Assembly (NCBI GenBank): GCA_035249305.1
Contig: DATFGQ010000065.1
Coordinates: 31,759-95,758, forward strand
Direction: 5' to 3'
Source: DASUNP01 sp035249305
Lineage (GTDB): Bacteria > Acidobacteriota > Blastocatellia > UBA7656
DNA: 64,000 bases
Numbering within the stretch: position 1 is the first letter of the stretch; every line of letters starts with the position of its first letter. Below are positions 47,313-56,281 of this stretch, piece by piece. The position numbers and the translations under genes are program-made. The notes below the pieces were generated by a model that had not been told where the DNA came from, made no database searches, and saw only the letters and a program-made list of their open reading frames with translations.

Positions 47313-48896
47313 ATGGGAAGCTTGAGACCCCGGAACCTGATCGAGTACGCGCAGATCATCTGGCGCAGACGGCTGCTCTTTTTTTTTATGGCAGTTGTGA
47401 TGTTGATTTCATCATTTTTCGTCATTAAAGGCATTCCCACACTGTTTGAATCGCGCGCATTGATAGTCGTCTACGGCAACAAGTACGACGACCAGACGAA
47501 CGGGGCGCAGATGGCCGCGGTCACAGAGCAGGTGACGAGCCGCTCGAACCTCGAAGCGCTCATTCAGAAATACAACCTCTACAACCTGAAGTCGGAAGCG
47601 GAGCTCGAAGGCGCCGTCGAAGGGATGCGCAAGGCGGTCAAGCTCGACACGAAGAATCGCGGCGACCGGCCGGGCTTCCCCGAATCATTCACGCTCTCTT
47701 ACCGCCACCGCGACCCCGCGACCGCAAAACAGGTGGTCACAGATCTGCTCGCGATCTTCGACCGCGCGAACGAAGCCGCGGCTCGACAGGCGTCCGACGA
47801 ATCGATCGCCGTCAACGCCGAGATCGCGAAGATCGAAGACCAGCTCTCTTCGGTCGGCCGCCAGCGCGCGGCCAACTCGGCGCGCGCTGGGGCCGCCGGC
47901 CGCTACCAGGGCGAGCTGAACCGCATACGCGCCGAGCGCAGCACCGTCAATCAGAGCGTCGAAGCCTTGACCGACCGGCAGTACGCGCTACAGCTACAGA
48001 TCGCCGAGCAGAAACGCATGATCGCGCAGCAGCAGGAGATTGTCCGTTCCGCGCCCCCGGCCGAGACTCGCTCGAACGGCTCTTACGGCGCGCTCGTTAG
48101 AAGAAAAGCCGAGCTCGAAGGCAAGCTCGCCGATTACTTGTCGCAGTACACCAACACGCACCCGCGCGTTGTACAGACGCGCGAGGAGCTGGCGGAGATA
48201 AACCGCCGCATAGCCGAAGCGGGACCCGGCGACCAGACGCGCGCCGTCGTCTCTACGCCGGAATCTCAAGAGCTGCGCTCGTTACAGCGCGAATTGACGA
48301 GGCTTGAGACCGAGCTTGAAGTCGTGCGCCGCGAGATAGACCGCAAGCGAAACGCGCTGGCCGGGCTGCCGAACGTGGGCTCCGCACCCGTCGCCGTCGC
48401 GCCGAGCAGCGAAGGCGTCGTCAGCATGTACTCAGGCACACAGGTCGAGTACGAAGGGTTGCGCACGCGTTACGAAGGGCTCTTAAAGAGACAAGACTCG
48501 CTCCATAAATCGCTCTCGCCTACGGCGGGGCTCGGCCCGGCGCTCTTCCAGTTGGTCGACCAGCCGAACCTGCCGCAACTGCCCGCCGCGCCGAACCGCC
48601 CGATACTATACCTGCTCGCCCTGGGATTGGCTCTGGTGGCCGGTCTTGTGGCAGTGGCGGTTGCGGAGTTCCCCCGACTCTACCTGATTCAGAGCGAGAG
48701 CGACGTGCAATACTTCCTCGACGTGCCGGTCGTCGCCCTCATCCCCGAGACCGTCACTCCCGGCGCGCGGCCTCCGGTAAACCGCAGCTTGATCGGGCGC
48801 AAGGCCGCCGTCTTTGCGCTGGGCGTGGCGCTGATTCCGGTCCTCTTTTTCTTGCTCAACTTCTTAGGCATTTTCCAGATGATGGCGAAGAAATAG
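47313..48896 (+). CDS. Wzz/GumC-type polysaccharide chain-length determinant
   Basis: The protein is 527 residues. It has one N-terminal helix (FFFMAVVMLISSFFVIKG, about residues 24-41), the Wzz-type periplasmic domain (FESRALIVVYG), a long coiled coil from about 150 to 370 with many Glu, Arg and Gln, and a second helix (ILYLLALGLALVAGLVAVAV) preceded by PAAPNRP, the typical pre-helix motif. A third hydrophobic stretch is at the end. This is the GumC/Wzz group with a C-terminal extension but no kinase domain; the kinase-like partner is the next gene. GAGGTAATCG precedes the ATG. It regulates polymer length or export at the inner membrane. Confidence 0.93.
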   Translation: MGSLRPRNLIEYAQIIWRRRLLFFFMAVVMLISSFFVIKGIPTLFESRALIVVYGNKYDDQTNGAQMAAVTEQVTSRSNLEALIQKYNLYNLKSEAELEGAVEGMRKAVKLDTKNRGDRPGFPESFTLSYRHRDPATAKQVVTDLLAIFDRANEAAARQASDESIAVNAEIAKIEDQLSSVGRQRAANSARAGAAGRYQGELNRIRAERSTVNQSVEALTDRQYALQLQIAEQKRMIAQQQEIVRSAPPAETRSNGSYGALVRRKAELEGKLADYLSQYTNTHPRVVQTREELAEINRRIAEAGPGDQTRAVVSTPESQELRSLQRELTRLETELEVVRREIDRKRNALAGLPNVGSAPVAVAPSSEGVVSMYSGTQVEYEGLRTRYEGLLKRQDSLHKSLSPTAGLGPALFQLVDQPNLPQLPAAPNRPILYLLALGLALVAGLVAVAVAEFPRLYLIQSESDVQYFLDVPVVALIPETVTPGARPPVNRSLIGRKAAVFALGVALIPVLFFLLNFLGIFQMMAKK

Positions 48897-48922
48897 CAGT
48901 AGCTGATCGAAAGGTTCAAGTA

Positions 48923-49795
48923 ATGGGAAAAGTTTACAACGCGCTAAACAAGACGGCCCGCAGGGCTGAGAAGGTTGAGCCGCCCGTCATCGATGTCGAG
49001 GCCGTTGAGGATTTTGAGGACGGCCCGCCGCACACGCAGTTCGACTTCATGCGCTACTCGCTCAACGCGCAATCGACTTTCGAGCGCGAGCGTTCGCGCC
49101 GCGAGGCCACCGCTCAGGCGCTGGTGCGGCGGTCGCTCGCCGAGCCGGCGCGCGAAGTGATACTCGACTCGTCGCGCATAGACCCGCACATCGCGGCCTA
49201 CTACAACGCGCGCGCGACAGACCACTACAACAAGATCGCGATGGGGCTGATCACGGCCGCGGCCACGCAGAAGGTCAAGCGAGTGCTGATAGCCTCCGCC
49301 GACCACGGCGATGGCCGCACCTGCGTCACGCTCAACCTGGCCCGCGCGCTGGCGCGTGCGAGCCGCCGAGTCCTCGTCGTCGATTGCGACCTCAAGCGCC
49401 CGTCCACGCTCAGGATGCTCGGGATAAAAGCGGAGATAGGGATTGCTGAAGCGTTTCAGCGCGGCATCCCCGCCGGGGCCGCGACGATCCGCGTCCGCCC
49501 GTTCGACTTCAACCTGTTGCCAACGGTCGGGCAGATCGACAACCCCGCGGAGGTGCTGGCCTCGCCGCTCTTCTGGAAGATGGTGCAGGTCTTCGACCAG
49601 GAGCACGATTTTATACTCTTCGACTCGTCCCCGCTGCTCTACTCAGGGGACGTTCACCTGCTGGCGCGCGCGGCCGACACGACCGTGCTCGTCATCCGCG
49701 CGGGCAAACTGAATTCGGCAGAGATGGCCAAGGCGATAGAGCCTTTCAGCCGTGAAGAGATTTTCGGAGTAGTCTTGAACCGCTTCGCGCAATGA
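48923..49795 (+). CDS. BY-kinase (Wzc/CpsD-like) homologue with altered Walker A
   Basis: The protein is 290 residues. The N-terminal 110 are charged and variable. Then comes the nucleotide-binding domain: ASADHGDGRTCVTLNLARAL (Walker A place), LVVDCDLKRPS (Walker A') and DFILFDSSPLL (Walker B), ending FGVVLNRFAQ. In active BY-kinases the first motif reads GxGKS/T; here the Lys is Arg132. There is also no Tyr cluster at the C-terminus. It may be a regulatory, non-kinase form, or Arg may partly stand in. It follows the Wzz/GumC gene, its normal membrane partner. Confidence 0.88.
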   Translation: MGKVYNALNKTARRAEKVEPPVIDVEAVEDFEDGPPHTQFDFMRYSLNAQSTFERERSRREATAQALVRRSLAEPAREVILDSSRIDPHIAAYYNARATDHYNKIAMGLITAAATQKVKRVLIASADHGDGRTCVTLNLARALARASRRVLVVDCDLKRPSTLRMLGIKAEIGIAEAFQRGIPAGAATIRVRPFDFNLLPTVGQIDNPAEVLASPLFWKMVQVFDQEHDFILFDSSPLLYSGDVHLLARAADTTVLVIRAGKLNSAEMAKAIEPFSREEIFGVVLNRFAQ

Positions 49796-49847
49796 AAGCG
49801 GGTCCGACAAAGACTGTGTGATGACAATGGTGGGGTGGAGGTAAAAG

Positions 49848-50222
49848 ATGAGAAGGACAGAGATCAACGAGCAATCGCCGCTTTCGCTGCTGGTGTGCGG
49901 CCGTCTCCAACAGCTCGGGCTGAAGCAATCGGAGTTCTGCCGCAAGACGGGGTTCGACCAGGGCCTGTTGTCAAAGATCCAGGGCTCTATCATAACGAAC
50001 CTGTCGCTTGAGAGTGTCTTGAGACTCTCCGTCGGGTTGCGCATCCCGCCGACGCAGATCCTCGGCCTGATAGACCGCATGGACCTGCACGAGCTGGTGC
50101 TTGAGGCCTACGAGGCCGAACAGTCTGTGCTCGCGCGACCGGGTTCGATCGGCTTCCCGGCCGACATCGGCCCACTCGCCTCGACGGCGAGCGCCGACAA
50201 CAAATTCTTCGTCAAGGTGTAG
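49848..50222 (+). CDS. XRE-family helix-turn-helix regulator
   Basis: The protein is 124 residues, with GGAGGTAAAAG before the ATG. Residues 13-70 carry a Cro/C1-type helix-turn-helix: VCGRLQQLGLKQSEFCRKTG and DQGLLSKIQ, with SLESVLRLSVGLRIPP as the closing helix. The rest has no recognised domain. Being placed between the kinase homologue and the deacetylase, it probably controls this polysaccharide locus. Its target sites could not be located. Confidence 0.85.
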   Translation: MRRTEINEQSPLSLLVCGRLQQLGLKQSEFCRKTGFDQGLLSKIQGSIITNLSLESVLRLSVGLRIPPTQILGLIDRMDLHELVLEAYEAEQSVLARPGSIGFPADIGPLASTASADNKFFVKV

Positions 50223-50309
50223 GCCGAGCGGGCGAAAAAAGAACTCTTGCGCCGATGCGCGAATACGATTAAACACAGGGCTGTGGGAAAGTTTGTAGAG
50301 AAGATTTAG

Positions 50310-51344
50310 ATGAAGCGAGCCGTCCTCAACCTCATGCGCAGCTCAGGCCTGTTTGCCCCTTTTCGCCTGGCTAACCGCAACAAAGCGCTTATAGTCGTCT
50401 ACCATCGCTTCAGCGAAAACGGCGACAGGCTGGCCACGTCCGTGCGCGCCTTCCGCGAGCAGCTCGAATACCTCACCTCTTATTATCATGTGATACCGCT
50501 CTCGGAGATGGCCTCGTACTTTCAACGCGGCCGCCGGCTGCCGGCGAGCGTCGCGGCGATTACCGTAGACGACGGCTACAGGGATTGTTTCGACATAGCC
50601 TTCCCGATCCTTCGCGAGCGCGGGCTGCCCGCCTCCGTCTTCGTCGCGACAGATTTTATAGATCAGCGCACCTGGCTCTGGACCGACAAGCTCCGCTACC
50701 TGACCTCGCGCGCGGCGACCGAGACGCTTGAGGCGACGATAAACGACCGCGCGCTCCGCATACAACTGGGGGACACGGAGTCGCGGCTCATCGCCGCTTC
50801 GATGGTCAACTCGGAGCTGAAGCAGATACCGGACGAGGCCAAAGACGACATCATCACGAGCCTGGCCTCGTCGCTCAAGGTCCCGCTGCCGTACGGGCCG
50901 CCGGGCGAGTACAGCCCGCTCACCTGGGAGCAGGTGAGGGAGATGGACGCGGCCGGCGTCGAGATCGGCTCGCACACGCTGACTCATCCGATCCTGACCA
51001 ACATCAGCCGGGAGCGGCTGCGCAGGGAGCTCAACGAATCGCGCGGCAGGCTCGAAGAGGTGCTCGGCCGCAAAGTAGAGCTCTTCTGTTACCCGAACGG
51101 CGATTACGACCGCATGGTGTCGAGCGAAGTCGAACGCGCGGGCTACAAGTGCGCCGTCACTTCACGTCACGGCCTCAACGACCGAGACGCCGACCCGCTC
51201 GCGCTCAGGCGCATACACACGGAGCGCGACATCGTCCATTTCGTCCAGTCGACGAGCGGGTTCGAGATGATAAAGAACCGACTGAGAGGGACGCACCCCA
51301 GTCTGCTTGCGGCGACGGCCTGCGAGTATCTGCCGGAGCTATGA
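50310..51344 (+). CDS. Polysaccharide deacetylase (NodB homology)
   Basis: The protein is 344 residues. The NodB motifs are visible: LIVVYHRFS, ITVDDGYRDC (two Asp, one of them the base, one a metal ligand), SHTLTHPIL (metal His pair) and FCYPNGDYD near the end. It lacks a clear signal peptide. It would remove N-acetyl groups from a polysaccharide or lipid-linked sugar. Its last codons overlap the start of the flippase gene by 4 bases (ATGA), so both are translated together. Confidence 0.93.
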   Translation: MKRAVLNLMRSSGLFAPFRLANRNKALIVVYHRFSENGDRLATSVRAFREQLEYLTSYYHVIPLSEMASYFQRGRRLPASVAAITVDDGYRDCFDIAFPILRERGLPASVFVATDFIDQRTWLWTDKLRYLTSRAATETLEATINDRALRIQLGDTESRLIAASMVNSELKQIPDEAKDDIITSLASSLKVPLPYGPPGEYSPLTWEQVREMDAAGVEIGSHTLTHPILTNISRERLRRELNESRGRLEEVLGRKVELFCYPNGDYDRMVSSEVERAGYKCAVTSRHGLNDRDADPLALRRIHTERDIVHFVQSTSGFEMIKNRLRGTHPSLLAATACEYLPEL

Positions 51345-52882
51345 TCGTGGATAAAGCTTCAAACCAAGCAACGGGCCTGACGGGCCGCGCCGCGCTGCTT
51401 GCGGTCGCAAACAGCCTCGCATTCGCCATGGCCTTCATGCTGCCGCTGGTGCTGGTCCGCACGCTCGATCAATCGGAGTTCGGTCTTTACAAGCAGGCGT
51501 TCCAGATAATGACGACGGCGCTGACGCTGCTCGGTCTTCACGTCAGCACGACGGCTTTCTATTTCATGCCGCGCCACCCGGATAAGAAGCCACAGATAGT
51601 CTTAAACGTACTGATATTCTACTTCGCCGTCGGCGCCGCGCTCGCGCTGCTGTTCGCCATACACCCGCAGTGGGTCACCGTCATCTTCAAAAGCGACGAG
51701 CTCGCGCCGCACATACCGATCCTTGGGCTCGCGATACTGCTCTGGATGGTATCGTCTTTCTTAGAGATCGTGACGGTCGCAGACGGACACATACGCGCGG
51801 CCACGGCCTTCATAGTCCTCGTCCAAATGTCGAAGAGCCTGCTGTTGATCGGCGCAGGGCTCGCCTTCGGCAGCATCCGAGCGCTGATCGTCGCCGCGAT
51901 CATTCAAGGCGCTTTACAGTGCGCGATCCTATTGACGTACCTCTACCGCAGGTTCGGCGTCTACTGGAAGTCGTTCGACGGGCGGCTCTTGAAAGCGCAG
52001 CTCGCAAACGCCCTGCCCTTCGGGTTCGGCGGCCTTGTGGTCAGCATGCAGATGGACCTGAACAAGTATTTCGTGTCGTACTACTTCGACCCGGCCGATT
52101 TCGCGATCTACTCCGTAGGCTGCTTCCAGATACCGTTGATGATGGTGCTGGTCGATTCCGTCACCAGCGTGCTGATAGCCGAAGTCGCGCGGCTTGAGAT
52201 GGAGAGCAATTACAAAAAGATCATAGCGCTGTGGATGGCCGTGATCCGCAAGCTCGCGCTCTTCTTCGTCCCTACGGTGGTCGCGCTGCTCATACTTCGC
52301 CACGAATTCATCACCGCGTTGTTTACGAAAGACTACGCGGCCGCCGCGCCGATCTTCGCGGTCAACCTTGTAGCCTTCATGCTCACGATCACGGTGACTG
52401 GCCCTGTGCTGCGCGCCTTCGATGACCTGAAGTTCTTCAGGCTGAAGCTCTACATCTGCCTGATCCCCGTGACGTGCGGGGCTCTGTACGCCGGCATACA
52501 CGCGGCGGGCCTCGTCGGCGCGATCGCGGCCGACGTTTCGATTCAATTGCTGGCCATCACGACGACCACGGTCGTCATAGGGCGCAGGCTGAGGATGAAG
52601 CTCGGCGACCTGAAGTTACTCGCGCCCGTGCTGAAGACCATCGCCTCGGCCGCCGTGGCCGGGTTGGCGGCGCTGGCCGCAAGGCTCCCGCTCGCGGACG
52701 CGCGCCCGCTTGTGGCGCTGGTCGTCTGTTCGGCAGTCTTCGGCGCAGTCTACCTCGCGATGGCGCTACTGACGGGAGCGGTCACGGACGAAGAGAGAGC
52801 GGAGCTGCGCCGGTTGACCGCAAAGCTCGCGAGCTTCCGCCAGCGAGGCATGCCGCTGCCGTCCGCTACGGAGATTCGGTAA
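51341..52882 (+). CDS. Wzx-type polysaccharide flippase
   Basis: The protein is 513 residues from the ATG at 51341 within the ATGA overlap. It has about 12-14 hydrophobic helices with few charges: LLAVANSLAFAMAFMLPLVL, VLNVLIFYFAVGAALALLFA, MNKYF-type DLNKYFVSYYFDPADFAIY in the middle (the Wzx hallmark of charged residues inside helices) and so on. It belongs to the MOP (MATE/Wzx/MVF) group and would flip lipid-linked repeat units across the inner membrane. A polar tail (TDEERAELRRLTAKLASFR) follows the last helix. Confidence 0.93.
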   Translation: MIVDKASNQATGLTGRAALLAVANSLAFAMAFMLPLVLVRTLDQSEFGLYKQAFQIMTTALTLLGLHVSTTAFYFMPRHPDKKPQIVLNVLIFYFAVGAALALLFAIHPQWVTVIFKSDELAPHIPILGLAILLWMVSSFLEIVTVADGHIRAATAFIVLVQMSKSLLLIGAGLAFGSIRALIVAAIIQGALQCAILLTYLYRRFGVYWKSFDGRLLKAQLANALPFGFGGLVVSMQMDLNKYFVSYYFDPADFAIYSVGCFQIPLMMVLVDSVTSVLIAEVARLEMESNYKKIIALWMAVIRKLALFFVPTVVALLILRHEFITALFTKDYAAAAPIFAVNLVAFMLTITVTGPVLRAFDDLKFFRLKLYICLIPVTCGALYAGIHAAGLVGAIAADVSIQLLAITTTTVVIGRRLRMKLGDLKLLAPVLKTIASAAVAGLAALAARLPLADARPLVALVVCSAVFGAVYLAMALLTGAVTDEERAELRRLTAKLASFRQRGMPLPSATEIR

Positions 52883-52890
52883 TAGCTGAT

Positions 52891-54303
52891 ATGAGTACGG
52901 CGAGCAAAAGAGTATGGAAGGAAGACCACGCCGAGGGCGTGACACTCAACCCTCGCCCTGTAATATCGACCACGCCTGAAGCGGCCGAGATCATCGGCGG
53001 CGAGGCGGGCAAGCACGGCCTGGCGTTTTTCGGGGTCTTCCTCTTCACGCTGCTGCTCTACACGCGGCCGCACGACCTGTGGCCGGAGGTCTTCGGCGAC
53101 ACGCCCATCATCAAGTACGTCGCAATCCCGATGATTGTGATCTACGTCATCTCGAAGCTCGCGCGCGCCGAGCGGCTGACCGTACTGACCAAAGAGGTGA
53201 AGCTGGTCGGTTTTCTAGTCGTAATCTCGGTGCTCTTCACGCCCATTGCGACGGAGCCGGCTTACGCGTGGACGATGCTCACCGAGGTCTTTTTGAAAGT
53301 CGTCGCCGTCTTCGTGCTGCTGGTCAACCTCGTCGACACGCGCGAACGGCTCCGGCTGATGTTCAAGCTCGTCGTCTTCTGCGGCACGTACAACGCCTAC
53401 ATCGCCATACAGAATTACCTGGCCGGCAAGTTCGAATCGATATCGACGATCGGGGCTCCCAGAGTCGAAGGCGCTATCGGCGGGATGTTCGGAAACGCCA
53501 ACGACTTTGCGGCGGCGCTCAACATGGTGCTGCCGCTCGCAGTCGCGCTCGCGCTGACGACGAAGGGGATTGCGCGCCTCGTCTATCTCACCTGCGCGGC
53601 GATCCTGTCGGTGGCGGTCGTCGTCTCGTTCTCGCGAGGCGGGTTCCTGACGCTGGTCGCGATGGGCGGGTTCATGCTGTGGAAGGTCGGCCGGCATAAC
53701 CGCACGACCACGGTGCTTGCGGCCTTGATGCTGTTCGCCGTCTTCAGCCTCGCGATGCCGAACGCCTATGGCGACCGCCTCTTTACGATTCTCAACACCG
53801 AGCAAGACGCTACGGGGTCCGCGCAAGAGCGCCAGGCGCTTATGCTGCGCGCCGTGGTCATAGCGGTGCGCCACCCCGTCACGGGGATAGGGATCGGCAA
53901 CATCGGCGCATACATGGATAAGGTGACGCACAACTCTTACATAGAGATCGCCGCAGAGCTTGGCGCGGCGGGGCTCGTCGCCTACCTGATGCTGATCTTC
54001 GCGCCGATGCGATCGCTCAAGCGGTTGGAGAAGCGGACTGAAGATTTCGCACGCCCCCGCGACAGAGAGTTTTATTACTTAAGTCTAGGAATTCATGCGA
54101 CGATCATCGGGTACATCATCAGTAGCTTTTTCGCTTCGTACCAGTATTTCTGGTACCTCTACTACCCCATAGCTTACGCCATCGCGCTCAGGCGATTAGA
54201 GGGCGGCGAAGAGGGCGCCGCTCAAGAAGAGCAGACGCAAGCGGCCGAATCACCGACGCGCGCGGGCCTGCTGTGGGGGAAGGCCGGGGGAGCCGGGGAA
54301 TAA
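52891..54303 (+). CDS. O-antigen ligase/polymerase-like (Wzy/WaaL) membrane protein
   Basis: The protein is 470 residues from the ATG at 52891; an ORF to 52474 is a shadow of the flippase gene. It has about 11 membrane helices. The PHDLWPEVFGDTPIIKY opening and the later periplasmic loop with GSAQERQALMLRAVVIAVRH, PVTGIGIGNIG and THNSYIEIAAELGAAGL match the Wzy_C/O-antigen ligase family, in which that His-rich loop faces the periplasm. It polymerises repeat units or attaches the polymer to an acceptor. In this locus, between a flippase and AsnB genes, polymerase is the likelier role. Confidence 0.9.
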   Translation: MSTASKRVWKEDHAEGVTLNPRPVISTTPEAAEIIGGEAGKHGLAFFGVFLFTLLLYTRPHDLWPEVFGDTPIIKYVAIPMIVIYVISKLARAERLTVLTKEVKLVGFLVVISVLFTPIATEPAYAWTMLTEVFLKVVAVFVLLVNLVDTRERLRLMFKLVVFCGTYNAYIAIQNYLAGKFESISTIGAPRVEGAIGGMFGNANDFAAALNMVLPLAVALALTTKGIARLVYLTCAAILSVAVVVSFSRGGFLTLVAMGGFMLWKVGRHNRTTTVLAALMLFAVFSLAMPNAYGDRLFTILNTEQDATGSAQERQALMLRAVVIAVRHPVTGIGIGNIGAYMDKVTHNSYIEIAAELGAAGLVAYLMLIFAPMRSLKRLEKRTEDFARPRDREFYYLSLGIHATIIGYIISSFFASYQYFWYLYYPIAYAIALRRLEGGEEGAAQEEQTQAAESPTRAGLLWGKAGGAGE

Positions 54304-54316
54304 AAAGGGCCTGGAT

Positions 54317-56260
54317 ATGTGTGGGATAGCCGGGTTTTTCGGACCCGAAGAAAACTTAGAATCGATCGAGCGCCGCGAGCTGCTCAAGCGCATGTGCGAC
54401 ATCATCGAGCACCGCGGGCCTGACGATGAAGGTTTCTACGTCGAAGGGGGCGTCGCTTTAGGCATGCGGCGGCTTTCGATCATAGACCTGGTCACGGGAC
54501 ACCAGCCTATCTCGAACGAAGACGGCTCTATCTGGATCGTATTCAACGGGGAGATATATAACTTCTGCGAGCTTCGCGACGACCTCGTAGCGCGCGGACA
54601 CATCTTTCAAACGCAGACCGACACGGAGGCCATCGTCCACCTTTACGAAGAGATGGGCGAAGCTTGCGTCGAGCGGCTGCGCGGCATGTTCGGCTTTGCG
54701 ATCTGGGACCGCCGCGAGCGCAAGCTATTTCTGGCGCGCGACCGCGTAGGCAAAAAGCCGCTCCACTACTCGCTCGTAGGCGACACGCTCGTCTTCGGCT
54801 CCGAGATCAAATCGATCCTCCAACACCCCATCGTCGAGCGCGATGTCAACTTGGAGGCCATCTCCGATTTTCTCTCCTTCGGCTACGTGCCCGACCCTCA
54901 GACCGCTTTCCGGGGCATAACGAAACTGCCGCCCGGCCACACGCTCACGTTCAAGAACGGGAGGCTTTTGACAAGGTGTTACTGGGACTTCGACTACCAC
55001 CACACGGACGGCGGCGGGGACGGTCGTGATGAGAATTACTACGTCGAGCGGTTAAGAGAATTGATAGCGGAATCGGTCAAGCTGCGGCTAGTCAGCGACG
55101 TGCCGCTCGGCGCGTTCCTCTCGGGCGGGATCGATTCGAGCACCGTGGTGGCCATGATGGCCCGGCAGATGGACAGGCCCGTGAAGACCTTCTCGATAGG
55201 CTTCAGCGAATCGAGCTTCGACGAGCTCCATCACGCGCGCATCACCGCGCGCCACTTCAACACGGACCATCACGAGTTCGTAGTCACGCCCGACGTTTGC
55301 AAGATAGTCGAAGACATCGTCTGGCACCACGACGAGCCGTTCGGCGACGTGTCGAGCATACCGACCTACATGGTGTCGAAGATGGCGCGCGAGCACGTGA
55401 CGGTAATATTGTCGGGCGACGGCGGCGACGAGTTGTTCGCGGGCTACGAGCGGTACCTGATAGACCGCGACCGCCGCGTCTTCGAGCGCATACCCGGCTT
55501 CATACGACGCAACCTTATGCTGAAGGCGAGCCGCGCTTTGCCGCGCGCCGTCTACGGCAAGAACTTCCTGCGCAACGTCGCGCTCGAAGGCGACGCCAGG
55601 TACGTAGACAGCCTCTCTTATTTCGACGAAGACGCCAAACGCGAGCTGCTGTCGGCGGAGATACGGCGCGCGCTCAACGGCCGCGACTCGTCGGAAGGGT
55701 TCAGGCAACTGCTCAACGCGCCGCATTCGGCCAAGCACATAGACCGGCTGCTCTACCTCGACAGCAAGACTTACTTGCCGGGCGACATTCTCACGAAGGT
55801 CGACCGCATGAGCATGGCTCATTCGATCGAGGCCCGCGTGCCGCTTCTCGATTACAAGCTGATAGAGTTCGTCCAGACGATCCCGTCGAGCCTGAAGCTT
55901 CGCGGGAGGATGACCAAGCACATCCTCAAAAAGGCGGTCCGCGGGCTGGTGCCCGACCAGATAATCGACCGACCCAAGCAAGGGTTCGGCGTGCCGATTG
56001 CGAAGTGGTTGAACAACGAGCTGCGCGACATGCTGCACGACACGCTCACCGACAGCCGCACGCGCCAGCGCGGGTACTTTAACCATCAGTCGGTCGAGGC
56101 GATCCTAAACGAGCACGCGCGCGGGAGGCGTGACAACTCGCGCCACCTCTGGGGGCTTCTGACGCTCGAACTCTGGCAGCGCACCTTCATCGACAGCAGC
56201 TACGCGACCGCCGGCGCGAAGACGCGCTCCGAGAGGCTCGCTTCGGTGATAACAAGGTAG
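54317..56260 (+). CDS. Asparagine synthase-like amidotransferase (first copy)
   Basis: The protein is 647 residues. The Ntn glutaminase domain begins MCGIAGFFG, with nucleophile Cys2, and shows RRLSIIDLVTGHQPI and EIYNFCELR. The synthetase domain has the PP-loop FLSGGIDSSTVVAMM and SGDGGDELFAGY, as in AsnB. Length and layout fit the AsnB group found in exopolysaccharide loci. It probably moves ammonia from glutamine to a carboxyl group of a sugar acid or amino acid. AAGGGCCTGG precedes the ATG. Confidence 0.93.
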   Translation: MCGIAGFFGPEENLESIERRELLKRMCDIIEHRGPDDEGFYVEGGVALGMRRLSIIDLVTGHQPISNEDGSIWIVFNGEIYNFCELRDDLVARGHIFQTQTDTEAIVHLYEEMGEACVERLRGMFGFAIWDRRERKLFLARDRVGKKPLHYSLVGDTLVFGSEIKSILQHPIVERDVNLEAISDFLSFGYVPDPQTAFRGITKLPPGHTLTFKNGRLLTRCYWDFDYHHTDGGGDGRDENYYVERLRELIAESVKLRLVSDVPLGAFLSGGIDSSTVVAMMARQMDRPVKTFSIGFSESSFDELHHARITARHFNTDHHEFVVTPDVCKIVEDIVWHHDEPFGDVSSIPTYMVSKMAREHVTVILSGDGGDELFAGYERYLIDRDRRVFERIPGFIRRNLMLKASRALPRAVYGKNFLRNVALEGDARYVDSLSYFDEDAKRELLSAEIRRALNGRDSSEGFRQLLNAPHSAKHIDRLLYLDSKTYLPGDILTKVDRMSMAHSIEARVPLLDYKLIEFVQTIPSSLKLRGRMTKHILKKAVRGLVPDQIIDRPKQGFGVPIAKWLNNELRDMLHDTLTDSRTRQRGYFNHQSVEAILNEHARGRRDNSRHLWGLLTLELWQRTFIDSSYATAGAKTRSERLASVITR

Positions 56261-56281
56261 ACGAGAGGTTAATGCCTATCT

